64,000 nt of DNA from Collinsella sp. (GTDB taxonomy: Bacteria > Actinomycetota > Coriobacteriia > Coriobacteriales > Coriobacteriaceae): contig DXZS01000006.1 in assembly GCA_019419505.1 (NCBI GenBank), positions 81,578 through 145,577 on the forward strand. Reading direction: 5' to 3'. Position 1 is the first letter of the stretch. Each line of letters opens with the position of its first letter. The translations under genes were made by a program, and so were the position numbers. The notes under the pieces are model-generated. The model saw only the letters and a program-made list of their open reading frames with translations, was not told the origin of the DNA and did not search any database. Shown here piece after piece: positions 7,660-16,717 of this stretch.

Positions 7660-8793
7660 ATGAGCACTTCGATTCAACCGAACGCGCCGTTTCGCGCCGA
7701 TATCGTCGGCAGTTTTCTTCGTCCGCAGGCTGTAAAGGATGCCCGTGCCGCCTATGTCGCGGGTAAACTCGACGCTTCCGGCCTTAAGGCCGTCGAGGAC
7801 GAGGCCATCCGCGACTTAGTGGCCAAGCAGAAGGCTGCCGGCCTGCAGGTGATTACCGATGGCGAGTTCCGCCGCAGCTACTGGCACCTCGATTTTATGT
7901 GGGGACTCAACGGCATTGAGCGCCGCGCCTCGCGCACGGGCTACATGTTTCACGATGAGGAGACTACCGCCGACACCGCCGCGGTAACCGGTCCCATTAG
8001 CGGCGAGAACCATCCGTTCGTCGAGCACTTCAAATTTGTCAAGTCGCTCGAGGGTGAGGGCCAGATCGCGCGCCAGACCATTCCGGCGCCGATCCAGACG
8101 TTCTCCGAAGTCACACTCGACCGCTGTGATGGCCAGCAGGAGAGCCTGCGTGCCGTCTATAAGACCGACGAAGAGCTCGCCGATGCCATTGCCGCAGCAT
8201 ACCGCACCGTGATTGCCGACCTGTATGCCGCGGGCTGCCGCAACATCCAATTTGATGACTGCACCTGGGGCATCTATTGCGATACCGACTTTGTGTCCAA
8301 GACCGGCATGAGTCCGGTTGACCTGCAAAAGGTGAGCGAGCTGGGCGTGGCGCTCAACAATGCTGCCATCGCGGGCAAGCCCGACGATCTGGTTATCAAT
8401 ACGCACGTGTGCCGCGGCAACTATCACTCCACGTATGCCTTCGAGGGTGGTTACGATCCCATTGCACCGTACCTGTTTGCGCACGAGGATGTCGACGCGT
8501 TCTACCTTGAGTTCGATACGCCGCGCGCCGGTGGCTTTGAGCCGCTCAAGTATGCTGCTCCCGGCAAGAAGGTCGTGCTGGGCCTGGTGACCACCAAGGC
8601 CGCTGAGCTCGAGGACGAGGATGCCATCGTCGAACGTATCCACGAGGCCGCAAAGTATGTGCCGCTCGAGAACCTGTACCTGTCGCCCCAGTGCGGCTTT
8701 GCCAGCTGTGAGATTGGCAACAAACTGACCGAGGACGAACAGTGGGCAAAGATCGCGCTGGTCAAGCGCATTGCCGAGCGCGTTTGGAAGTAA
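7660..8793 (+). CDS. Cobalamin-independent methionine synthase-like protein (MetE C-terminal type, YxjG/YxjH class)
   Basis: 377 residues from ATG 7660, preceded by AAAGGGAG. It has only the catalytic half of MetE, as in the short YxjG/YxjH proteins. Seen are DIVGSFLRPQ at the start, ITDGEFRRSYWHLDF, FDDCTW, and zinc-ligand motifs NTHVCRGN near 240 and SPQCGFAS near 340. These enzymes move a methyl group to homocysteine or a related thiol; the methyl donor of the short class is not settled. The upstream LysR gene is its likely regulator. It stands alone before the uracil permease. Confidence 0.85.
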   Translation: MSTSIQPNAPFRADIVGSFLRPQAVKDARAAYVAGKLDASGLKAVEDEAIRDLVAKQKAAGLQVITDGEFRRSYWHLDFMWGLNGIERRASRTGYMFHDEETTADTAAVTGPISGENHPFVEHFKFVKSLEGEGQIARQTIPAPIQTFSEVTLDRCDGQQESLRAVYKTDEELADAIAAAYRTVIADLYAAGCRNIQFDDCTWGIYCDTDFVSKTGMSPVDLQKVSELGVALNNAAIAGKPDDLVINTHVCRGNYHSTYAFEGGYDPIAPYLFAHEDVDAFYLEFDTPRAGGFEPLKYAAPGKKVVLGLVTTKAAELEDEDAIVERIHEAAKYVPLENLYLSPQCGFASCEIGNKLTEDEQWAKIALVKRIAERVWK

Positions 8794-8916
8794 CGCTACC
8801 GTTTGCAGGTGACGGCGCGTGCGAGACATGGCGTATCGCGTACAATGGTTCGGATCGTATCGTTCGGGCAGGTTATCCGATATGCCTGATCGCCCTTCCA
8901 TCATGAAAGGACTTCC

Positions 8917-10251
8917 ATGTCCCAATCCTCGACGCCCGCCGTCACCGATGCCATCTACGATGCATCGTCGCTCGGCCGCCCGCGCATGTTTGTGTTGGGT
9001 TTGCAACACATGTTTGCGATGTTCGGAGCCACGGTGCTCGTGCCTGTGCTCACCGGCCTTTCCGTTTCGGCGACGCTTCTGTTCGCCGGCATCGGCACGC
9101 TGCTGTTTCATTTTCTATCGCGCGGTAAGGTGCCCGCGTTTCTGGGCTCGTCGTTTGCCTTTATCGCGGGTTATGCCGCCATTGCACCCAACGGCGAGGC
9201 CGAGCTTTTGCCTTACGCTTGCCTGGGCGTTGCCTGCGCCGGCCTGCTCTATCCGGTGCTGGCGGCGCTGTTCCGCGCATTTGGCGCCAAGCGTGTCATG
9301 CGCTTCTTTCCGCCGGTGGTGACCGGTCCCATCGTCATTTCCATCGGCCTGATCCTGGCGAGCTCTGCCATTGCCAACTGCCAGACCAACTGGCTTGTCG
9401 CCGTTATCGCTGTGGCCGTGATCGTCATCTGCAACATCTGGGGCCGCGGCATGGTCAAGATCGTGCCGATTTTGCTGGGCGTTGTGGTGAGCTATGCCGT
9501 CGCGGCGGTGCTGGGCGAGGTTGATTTTTCGGGCGTTGCCGCCGCTCCGTGGGTCGGTCTGCCCATCGTGTGGGACAACACCGTGTTTGCGCTCTTTGGC
9601 CCGCAGTTCGATAGCGGTCTTGCCACGACGGCTATCATCACCATCATGCCGCTGGCCTTTGCGACCATGATTGAGCACATTGGCGATATCTCCGCCATTG
9701 GCTCTACCTGCGAACGCAATTACATTGCCGATCCCGGTCTGCACCGTACCCTGCTCGGCGATGGCCTGGCGACCATCTTGGCGTCGCTCTTTGGCGCTCC
9801 GGCCAATACGACGTATGGCGAGAACACCGGCGTGCTTGCCCTGACGCGCGTGTTCGACCCGCGCGTGATTCGCATTGCCGCGTGCTGTGCCATCGTGCTT
9901 TCGTTCTGCCCCAAGTTTGCTGCTGTGATCGCTGCTATGCCGGCGTGCGTTATCGGCGGTGTGTCACTCGTGCTCTACGGCATGATCAGCGCCGTTGGCG
10001 TGCGTAACCTCATCGAGAATCAGGTTGATTTCCAGAACAACCGCAACGTGCTGGTGGCGGCTCTGGTGCTCGTGCTTTCGCTCGGCATTGCCTACAGTAC
10101 CGCCGGTGCCATCGTGCTGGAGCTGGGCGGCGTGACGATTTCGCTTTCGGGCCTTGCCGTGGGCTCGCTGGTGGGAATTGTGCTCAACGCTATCCTGCCC
10201 GGTAATGACTTTGAGTTCGATACTTCCGAGCTTGAGGAGACTGCTGAATAG
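8917..10251 (+). CDS. uraA: Uracil permease (NCS2/UraA family)
   Basis: 444 residues with about 14 hydrophobic segments. The start has VLGLQHMFAMFGATVLVPVL, the family signature of uracil/xanthine permeases, and the middle has EHIGDISAIG with the conserved Glu that binds the base, followed by the LGDGLATILASLFGAPANTTYGEN-type loop (read here as separate short motifs GDGLAT and NTTYGEN). GENTGV points to uracil over xanthine. Acts in the inner membrane as a proton symporter. A TACAAT box near 8849 may be its promoter. A strong terminator follows. Confidence 0.9.
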   Translation: MSQSSTPAVTDAIYDASSLGRPRMFVLGLQHMFAMFGATVLVPVLTGLSVSATLLFAGIGTLLFHFLSRGKVPAFLGSSFAFIAGYAAIAPNGEAELLPYACLGVACAGLLYPVLAALFRAFGAKRVMRFFPPVVTGPIVISIGLILASSAIANCQTNWLVAVIAVAVIVICNIWGRGMVKIVPILLGVVVSYAVAAVLGEVDFSGVAAAPWVGLPIVWDNTVFALFGPQFDSGLATTAIITIMPLAFATMIEHIGDISAIGSTCERNYIADPGLHRTLLGDGLATILASLFGAPANTTYGENTGVLALTRVFDPRVIRIAACCAIVLSFCPKFAAVIAAMPACVIGGVSLVLYGMISAVGVRNLIENQVDFQNNRNVLVAALVLVLSLGIAYSTAGAIVLELGGVTISLSGLAVGSLVGIVLNAILPGNDFEFDTSELEETAE

Positions 10252-10268
10252 CAGCTGCGTTCAGCCAA

Positions 10269-10315
10269 ATTAAAAATGGCGTCCATGCGTATGTACGCGT
10301 GGACGCCATTTTTAA
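10269..10315. terminator. Bidirectional terminator between uraA and esterase gene
   Basis: Long inverted repeat ATTAAAAATGGCGTCCA (10269-10285) against TGGACGCCATTTTTAAT (10299-10315), extended inward by TGCGT and ACGCG. It has a T run on both strands and lies between convergent genes; the esterase stop codon is within it. Confidence 0.88.
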
Positions 10316-11016
10316 TGCGTCAGTATCCAGTGGATGCCGCGCGCCATGCGCAGGTCAGTTTGGGCAAAGTGATTGCCGGGGTTGAGCTCCAGCGTTGTTG
10401 GAATGTCACGCTCGATAAACAGCTCTTCCATCGCACGCGTATCGTCGAGTACGTGCCGCATCATGCGGTTGGGCGTCTTGGTTTCCTTTTTACCGAGCGA
10501 CAGATAGGCGGCGTCGGGCGTGGCTGTCATCGTGCGCTCGCGCGCGTAGTCGATAAAGCCGGGGAACCACAGCGACCCCGATGCACTTGCCGCGCGCTCA
10601 AAGACATCTGTTTGCCAAAGTGCCCACAGTGAAAAAAGACCCGCCAACGAGTAGCCGGCAATGCCGCGCCAGGTGGGCGGGCAGGGAAGTGATGATTCGG
10701 CCTCTGGGATTATCTGATTCAGCAGCTCATCGAGAAACTCAGACGCCTGTCCGCCAAAGGGCTCGGCATCTCGTATAGTTCCGTCGCATTCCCAGGGGCT
10801 CAGCTCGCGATTCCAATCGAGTCCTCCAATGGCGGCAAGGGTGAAGGGCGGGCAGTCGAGCTCTCGGCAGCGCTCGTAGACTTCACTACCGTCGCCCATA
10901 ACCACGGGAAGGTAGATGACGGGCGCGCCTTCCACACACTCTGAATAAACGGTTATCTGCTTATGATGCGCTTCCAAGGCAGGCTTCTCTCGGTGTTGTG
11001 ATATTGACAGCCTCAA
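10312..11016 (-). CDS. Alpha/beta-hydrolase, putative esterase (enterochelin-esterase-like)
   Basis: 234 residues from TTG 11016; another TTG at 10977 has a better AGAGAAG site and may be the real start, giving 221 residues. The nucleophile elbow is IAGYSLAGL near residue 120, and the C terminus has GNHFAQTD, where His would complete the triad. Together with the ITVYSECVEGAPVIYLPVV opening this resembles the YbbA/IroE putative esterase family. No signal peptide is evident. The substrate is unknown. It is a single gene on the minus strand. Confidence 0.7.
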   Translation of the reverse strand: MRLSISQHREKPALEAHHKQITVYSECVEGAPVIYLPVVMGDGSEVYERCRELDCPPFTLAAIGGLDWNRELSPWECDGTIRDAEPFGGQASEFLDELLNQIIPEAESSLPCPPTWRGIAGYSLAGLFSLWALWQTDVFERAASASGSLWFPGFIDYARERTMTATPDAAYLSLGKKETKTPNRMMRHVLDDTRAMEELFIERDIPTTLELNPGNHFAQTDLRMARGIHWILTH

Positions 11017-11052
11017 TTGTCGCTCGCTGGCGCGGGGGCAGACGCTAAAAGA

Positions 11053-11087
11053 AAGGCGCGGAGCCGCTCGATGCGACTCCGCGCCTT
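11053..11087 (-). terminator. Terminator of the purine permease gene
   Basis: Stem AAGGCGCGGAG (11053-11063) and CTCCGCGCCTT (11077-11087), followed on the minus strand by CTTTCTTTT. It ends the gene at 11115-12425. Confidence 0.85.
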
Positions 11088-11114
11088 GATGTTCTGCTTT
11101 AGCAGACTATGCCG

Positions 11115-12425
11115 TTACGCCACGAAGAAGTAGACGAGGAAGGCGAGGGCTGCGATCCACATGAGCGGCTTGATCTTGGAGGCCTCGCCCTTAAAGAGCG
11201 CGACGATCACGTAGGCGATAAAGCCCAGGCCAATGCCGGCAGAGATGGAGTAGGTGAAGGGCACGCCGGCGACGATCATGAACGCCGGGAAACCCTGCGA
11301 CACGTCGGACCAGTCGATCTCGGAGGCTTCGCTCATCATGAGGTAGCCGACGTAGACCAGAGCACCGCAGGTGGCGGCGCTGGAAACGATGGTGACGATG
11401 GGGGAGAAGAACGCGGCGAGAATGAACAGCACGCCGGTGGTGACGGAGGTGAGGCCCGTGCGGCCACCGTCGGCGGCGCCGGAAGTGGACTCGACGAAGG
11501 TGGTGATGGAGGAGACGCCCATGAAACCGCCCACAGCAGCGGCGGCGGAGTCGACGATCAGGATCTCCTTGATATTCTCGACGTTGCCGTCGTCGGTGAG
11601 GAACTCGCCCTGCTTGGCCACGGCCATCGCGGTGCCCATGGTGTCGAAGAAGTCACTCATGAGCAGCGAGAACGAGATGACGAGGAGCGTGGGGTCGGTA
11701 AGGACCTTGACGATGGCGGGCACGCCGCCGGCGTCGGCGATGGGGCCACCGATGCTCGAGAAGTCGAGCGGGGCGATGATACCGGTCGGAGCATGGGTCA
11801 CACCTAGGGGGATACCGGCGATGACGGCGACGACGATGCCGATGAGCAGCGAGCCGGGGACGTTGCGGCAGGCGAGGGCGACTGTCACCAGGATGGAGAT
11901 GATGCCGACGATGAAGGTGGGGGAGGTGATGTCGCCCAGACCGACGAGTGTACCGGCGCCAGCGGTGATAATGCCGGCATCGCACAGGCCAATCATGGCG
12001 ATGAACAGGCCCAGACCCACCGAGATGGCGTGACGCAGGACAACCGGGATGGCGTCCATGATGGCCTCGCGCAGGCCACAAAGCACGAGCAGCAAGATGA
12101 CGATACCCTCGAGGAAGATGACGCTCATGGCCACGTGCCAGTCACCGCCGCAGACGGTGGTGGTGATTCCAGCGATCATCGCGTTGACGCCTAAGCCCGA
12201 CGCGCAGGCGAGCGGGCGGTTAGCGAAGATGCCCATGCAGATGGTCATGATGCCAGCGCCCAGACAGGTGGCGCAGGCGAGCGCTCCCGCATCGATGCCA
12301 GCGCCCGAGAGCACTGCGGGGTTGACGGCGATGATGTAGGCCATCGCCAGGAATGTTGTCAGTCCAGCGCGAAGTTCGGTCCCGATTGTGGACTTGCGCT
12401 CACTGACGTGAAATAGTTCGTCCAT
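11115..12425 (-). CDS. NCS2-type adenine/guanine/hypoxanthine permease (AzgA-like)
   Basis: 436 residues from ATG 12425, which has GGAAAGGG upstream. Family marks are STIGTELRAGLTTFLAMAYI near the N terminus, GLGVNAMI, and SDFFDTMGTAMAV in the middle, the AzgA/PbuG pattern for purine bases. About 12 membrane segments are visible. It imports a purine base by proton symport; which base cannot be told from sequence alone. No purine riboswitch was found in the leader (12426-12619). Single gene ending in a good terminator. Confidence 0.9.
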   Translation of the reverse strand: MDELFHVSERKSTIGTELRAGLTTFLAMAYIIAVNPAVLSGAGIDAGALACATCLGAGIMTICMGIFANRPLACASGLGVNAMIAGITTTVCGGDWHVAMSVIFLEGIVILLLVLCGLREAIMDAIPVVLRHAISVGLGLFIAMIGLCDAGIITAGAGTLVGLGDITSPTFIVGIISILVTVALACRNVPGSLLIGIVVAVIAGIPLGVTHAPTGIIAPLDFSSIGGPIADAGGVPAIVKVLTDPTLLVISFSLLMSDFFDTMGTAMAVAKQGEFLTDDGNVENIKEILIVDSAAAAVGGFMGVSSITTFVESTSGAADGGRTGLTSVTTGVLFILAAFFSPIVTIVSSAATCGALVYVGYLMMSEASEIDWSDVSQGFPAFMIVAGVPFTYSISAGIGLGFIAYVIVALFKGEASKIKPLMWIAALAFLVYFFVA

Positions 12426-12619
12426 GCATACCCTTTCCTTGTTCGGCCCCGAGTTTAGGCCGATTGACACGAACTCACCCACTATAGCCCCCTTTACGAC
12501 GCTGTTGTTCCTCGCATGTTGATGTTCGGCGCTTTGTAGCAGACGGACGGTATTTTTCGCATGAAAATGTGTGGGTACCGTATACTTAAGCGGTTACAAC
12601 GACCCCTATGGAGGAACGT

Positions 12620-13039
12620 ATGATTAAAGAGCTTTGCCACGACGAGGCTATCCTGTCCCAGCGTTGCGAGGTTGCGACCGTCGAGGACGAGTCGGTTGCT
12701 CAGGACCTGATCGATACCATCAAGTCGCTCGACGATGCCGGCTGCCTTGCCGCTAACCAGATTGGCGTTACCAAGAAGGTCTGCGTCTACCTGGACGACG
12801 CCGGCGAGCCCCACGTGCTCTACAACCCCCGTCTGGTGTTTGGCCTGGGTGCCAGCAAGATGGAGGAGAGCTGCCTGACGCACGAGGAGGTCACCAAGTC
12901 CACGCGCTATATCAAGTGCAAGGTCGCTTATGACGTGATCGTCGACGGCAAGATGCGCGAGCGCAAGCAGGACTTTGTGGGCTTCGAGGCGCAGATGATC
13001 CAGCATATGATCGACCACTGCCTCGGCAAGCTTGTCTAG
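12620..13039 (+). CDS. Peptide deformylase-like protein with altered active site
   Basis: 139 residues from ATG 12620, which follows GGAGG; an earlier ATG at 12608 overlaps that site. Motif 1 is GCLAANQIG (normal GxGLAAxQ type). Motif 2 is EESCLT and keeps the metal-binding Cys. Motif 3 reads HMIDH, where the general-base Glu of HExDH is replaced by Met. A second, canonical deformylase lies at 20488-20898, with EGCLS and HEIDH. The present protein may still bind metal but is unlikely to deformylate by the normal mechanism. The reading around the changed codon is clean. The stop codon lies inside a long palindrome. Confidence 0.8.
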   Translation: MIKELCHDEAILSQRCEVATVEDESVAQDLIDTIKSLDDAGCLAANQIGVTKKVCVYLDDAGEPHVLYNPRLVFGLGASKMEESCLTHEEVTKSTRYIKCKVAYDVIVDGKMRERKQDFVGFEAQMIQHMIDHCLGKLV

Positions 13040-13140
13040 GGTGACCACAGCACCACACCTCGCCGCTCACTCGTCGCTTGCGTACCATTAGTACGCGGCG
13101 CTCCTCGTTCGGGGCGATCTGTGGCACTGTGGCACCCTAG
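13036..13140. repeat. 105-bp imperfect palindrome starting on the deformylase-like stop codon
   Basis: Outer arms CTAGGGTGACCACAG (13036-13050) and CTGTGGCACCCTAG (13127-13140) pair with one bulge. Inner arms include CCTCGCC with GGGGCGA, and a central GCGTAC-CATTA-GTACGC hairpin. The TAG stop of the preceding gene is part of the left arm. No T run follows. It may act as a terminator or be a REP-like element. Confidence 0.6.
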
Positions 13141-13284
13141 ACCGACCTGTTAGGGTGACTTTATTACGTTCATATGTGGTTTTTGGTCCGGGCGTGACAT
13201 TGTTGTCATGTCCGGGCTTTTGTGTTTAGCGCCTTTTTGTTTGGAGACAATGAAATTAGCAAGAACGTAAAGCTAGGAGGCGCT

Positions 13285-14250
13285 ATGTGTACGAGTATTC
13301 GATTTACCGATAATTCTGGCCACATGTATCTGGGCCGCAATCTCGACTGGAGCTTTGACTACGGCCAACAGGTTCGCGTGATGCCGCGCGGGTTTCACAT
13401 TCCGTATTCGTTTATCGACGACGCGACAGCGGCACACGCGGTGATCGGTATGTGCATCGATTACAAGAACTACCCTATGTTCTTCGATTGCGGCAACGAT
13501 GCAGGCCTTGCCGTGGCGGGTCTCAATTTCCCGGGTTATGCCGAGTATGCCGAGGACCCTGTCGACGGCAAGACCAATATCGCGGCCTATGAGTTTCCCC
13601 TGTGGGTGGCAGCGACGTTCTCGACGGTCGATGAGGTCGAGGCTGCGCTGCGCGATACGGTGATTGTCGCCAAATCTGCCGGAGAGGGGCTGGGCGTGTC
13701 GCTGCTCCATTGGATTATCGGCGACAGCCAGCGTAGCATCGTGGTCGAGATGATGGCTGACGGCCTGCATGTATACGGCGATCCGGTCGACACCCTCGCC
13801 AATCAGCCCACCTTCCCGTGGCACATGGAAAACCTCCGCACCTATATCACCGCCACAAGCGATTTTCCGCAGACGGCGACATGGCGTGGCGCCGAGCTTA
13901 AGCCCTATGGAGCCGGTGCCGGCATGCGCGGCATTCCGGGCGATTGCTATTCGCCGAGCCGTTTTGTAAAGGCGGCGTACCTCAATGCCAATTACCCACA
14001 AAAGGAGAGCGAGACCGAAAACGTCGTTCGCATGTTCCGCTCGCTCGAGGGCGTGGTGATGATCGAGGGAGCGTCCAGGATGGGCGATGGCAAGTTCGAG
14101 AAGACTATCTACACCGGATGCTTTAGCGCGCGCACGGGCAATTATTACTACGCGATGTATGGGGATCCGTCGATTCGCTACGTGAGCCTGATGGATGCCG
14201 AGGGCGCGAGCTCCGATAGGCTCGTGGTTCCCGAGCCGCGCCGTTCGTAG
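13285..14250 (+). CDS. bsh: Choloylglycine hydrolase family protein (bile salt hydrolase / penicillin V acylase)
   Basis: 321 residues from ATG 13285, with AGGAGG seven bases upstream; the open frame upstream is not used because Cys must be residue 2. This Ntn hydrolase exposes Cys2 as nucleophile after Met removal, and the N terminus MCTSIRF, Arg18 and Asp21 (GRNLDW) match the family. DAGLAVAGLNFPG near residue 80 holds the conserved Asn. The enzyme removes glycine or taurine from bile salts; penicillin V acylases share the fold, and the LNFPG pattern favours bile salts. No signal peptide, so cytosolic. Bile salt hydrolases fit a gut resident. Confidence 0.85.
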   Translation: MCTSIRFTDNSGHMYLGRNLDWSFDYGQQVRVMPRGFHIPYSFIDDATAAHAVIGMCIDYKNYPMFFDCGNDAGLAVAGLNFPGYAEYAEDPVDGKTNIAAYEFPLWVAATFSTVDEVEAALRDTVIVAKSAGEGLGVSLLHWIIGDSQRSIVVEMMADGLHVYGDPVDTLANQPTFPWHMENLRTYITATSDFPQTATWRGAELKPYGAGAGMRGIPGDCYSPSRFVKAAYLNANYPQKESETENVVRMFRSLEGVVMIEGASRMGDGKFEKTIYTGCFSARTGNYYYAMYGDPSIRYVSLMDAEGASSDRLVVPEPRRS

Positions 14251-14273
14251 CCGCTAGCTTTACTGCAATGCAA

Positions 14274-14309
14274 AGCGGCCCTGCGTCTCTCGTGAGGTGC
14301 AGGGCCGCT
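14274..14309. terminator. Bidirectional terminator between bsh and kup
   Basis: Perfect 11-bp stem AGCGGCCCTGC (14274-14284) and GCAGGGCCGCT (14299-14309) between convergent genes, without a long T run. Confidence 0.65.
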
Positions 14310-14329
14310 GTCGTTGATTTGTGACGTCA

Positions 14330-16560
14330 CTAGAAGTTGACGTCGTTGAGTTGTTCGCTCTCGAGGCCGTCGAGCTGTTGCTGTTCGGGCGTATCGGCGA
14401 CGCTCTCGAGCAGCTCGGTGGGATCGACGTTCATGTTTCTACCGGCCTCGTTGCCGTTGACCAAGTCGTCCGAGAAGATGTCGACTTCCATTTCCTCGGC
14501 TTCCTCGATCTGAACTTCGAGCGGCACCTGGGTGCGCACGAGTTTGACTGCCGGGCGCATGCGGGCAAACAGTGGCACGTACTCGATGATGATGGCCGAG
14601 TTCTCGAGACCATACCAACGTGCCGGGCTTCCGCAGGCGCGGCGGACGGCGTACTTGATGGCCATGACGCGATGGTCGTTGCGGTTGATGTCCGTTTCGG
14701 GGGCGAGCATCTTGCGCAGCATGCAAAAACGGAAGTCGCCCACGTTGCCGCGCGTCTCGTAGATGGAGTAGGTGTGGTGCTGCGGCGGCAGCTCGCCCGA
14801 TGCCATCAAGTCGCCAACAATCTGGCGCAGGTAGGCATTGATGCGCTGGTTGACCTTAAAGCCCAGGTCCAAGCGCACGCGGAACAAAAAGTCCGTGCCA
14901 AAGGTCTCGACGGAATACTCGTGCGTATAGGGCTCGTCGGTAACGTGCACGTTGATGAACCAGTATGCCTTGGCGCGCTTGGGATGCTTATCCAAGATGG
15001 AATAGAGCACGTCGCGGTCGAGCGTGAGCGGGTCGGGACTGTTGGTAAGGAACACCAGATTGTCGGCGAGCACGGGGTAGGTCTCGTCGTTGCGCAGGCG
15101 GTCGAGCTGGTCAATGTACTTGGAGACGGGCAGCAGGATCGTCTGCGTGCGCTCGATGGCGGTGCCGCGGCGCCACACGTACATAAGGCCAAACAGCAGC
15201 GAGGCCAAGAAGATCATGACGTAGCCGCCGTCAAAGAACATGGTGAGGCACGAGGCGAAGAAGCACAGCTCAATGGCGCCAAAAAGTAGGGCAAAGACGC
15301 AGGCGCCCAGCTTGCGCTTGAGAATGCCGGCGATATAGCTCGTCAGCAGCGTGGTGGTCATGAGCATGGTCACGGTAATGGCGAGGCCGTAGGCGCTCTC
15401 CATGCGCTCGGAGTTTTGGAACAGCAGCACGATGAAGATACAGCCGACCCACATGATGTTGTTGACGAGCGGAATATAGAGTTGGCCCTTGGTGTCGCTG
15501 GGGTAGTGGATGCGCAGATGCGGCATAAGGTTGAGGCGCGTTGCCTCCGAAACCAACGAGAACGAGCCGGTGATGAGCGCCTGCGAGGCGATGATGGCCG
15601 CCACGGCCGAAAGCACGATGGCAAAGGGGCGCAGGGGCTCGGGGAGCATCATATAGAACGGGTTGACGATATCCATCGCGAGCATCTGGGGATTGGAATT
15701 GTTGGCGAGCAGCCAAGCGCCCTGACCCAGATAGTTAAGGATGAGGGCTGCCTTTACGAACGGCCAGGATGCGTAAATGTTAGCCTTGCCACGTGACCCA
15801 TGTCCGAATAGAGCGCCTCGGCGCCGGTCGTCGACAGGAAGACGAAGCCGAGCACCATGATGCCCGAGTGGTTGATGGGCGAGAACAGGAACATGATGCC
15901 GCGGATGGGGTTGAGCGCGCGTAGGATGGACAGGTTGCCGAGCATGTTGAACAGGCCGGCGCCAGCCAAGAACAGGAACCACAGCGTCATGAGCGGGCCG
16001 AACAGCTTGCCGATCGACGAGGTGCCGGCGCGCTGCATGGCAAACAGGCCGCAGATAATGATGATGGTGATGATGATGACGTTGGTCTGGCCGTCACCCA
16101 AAAGCGCATGGCCCCACTCGATAGTGCGCAAGCCCTCGATGGCCGTGGTAACCGTGACGGCGGGGGTGAGGATGCCGTCGGCGAGCAGCGCCGCGCCGCC
16201 GATCATGGCGGGAAGGATCAGCCACGGCGCCACTTTGCGCACCAAGCTAAACAGGGCGAAGATGCCGCCCTCGTTGTGGTTATCGGCCTTCATGGCGATA
16301 ACCACGTACTTGACCGTGGTCACGAGCGTCATGGTCCAGATGACGAGCGAAAGCGCTCCTAAGATCATGTCCTCGCTGACGGTACCGATGCCGCCGTTGT
16401 TGGCGACGATTGATTTCATGGTGTACATGGGGCTCGTGCCGATGTCGCCGTAGACGACGCCGAGCGTAACGAGCAGCATGCCAGCGGAGAGGGGAATGGC
16501 TCCATGCCCGCCTTGACCACGCTGATCTTGGGGGCTTGCCTCCAGTTTGTTATGTGCCAC
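14330..16560 (-). pseudogene. kup: Potassium uptake protein Kup, interrupted by a one-base frameshift
   Basis: Two overlapping minus-strand frames together make one Kup transporter of about 743 residues. The first half (start GTG 16560 after AAGGGAG) holds GVVYGDIGTSPMY and ends its true sequence at ALYSDMGHV. The second frame resumes with GKANIYASWPFVKAALILNY, which in normal Kup follows directly. The switch is at about 15793-15797, where GTGGCAAGG would read correctly as GTGGGCAAGG, so one G of a G run is missing. Either the gene is broken or this is a sequencing error in a homopolymer. The cytosolic C-terminal tail is acidic and longer than in E. coli Kup. A hairpin (16581-16605) lies just before the start. 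Proton-coupled K+ uptake is the family role. Confidence 0.85.
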
Positions 16561-16660
16561 GTGGACTCCCTTGGACATCCGGTTATCCGTCTAGGACAGA
16601 TAACCTTTATGCCGTCTTTATACATACAAGAGCAGTTTGGCACATCAGGTTATTTTAGAC

Positions 16661-16684
16661 AATAATCCCCAGCTGAGGATTATT
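16661..16684 (-). terminator. Hairpin downstream of the EamA gene
   Basis: AATAATCC (16661-16668) and GGATTATT (16677-16684) form a perfect 8-bp stem between the EamA transporter gene and kup on the minus strand. The AT-rich stem and following TTGTCTAAAA are compatible with a weak terminator. Confidence 0.45.
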
Positions 16685-16717
16685 TATGTACGCAGGTAGC
16701 ATTTCAAAGCAGGGGCT

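Noticed and set aside
7816..9111. 431-residue minus-strand open frame
   Set aside because: Antisense to the MetE-like gene and the start of the uracil permease, which both have clear family motifs.
13040..13140. tRNA-like region after the deformylase-like gene
   Set aside because: It folds into one long palindrome and has no T-loop sequence or cloverleaf.
16560..16620. c-di-AMP (ydaO) riboswitch before kup
   Set aside because: Only one small hairpin (16581-16605) is present and the conserved aptamer sequences are missing.
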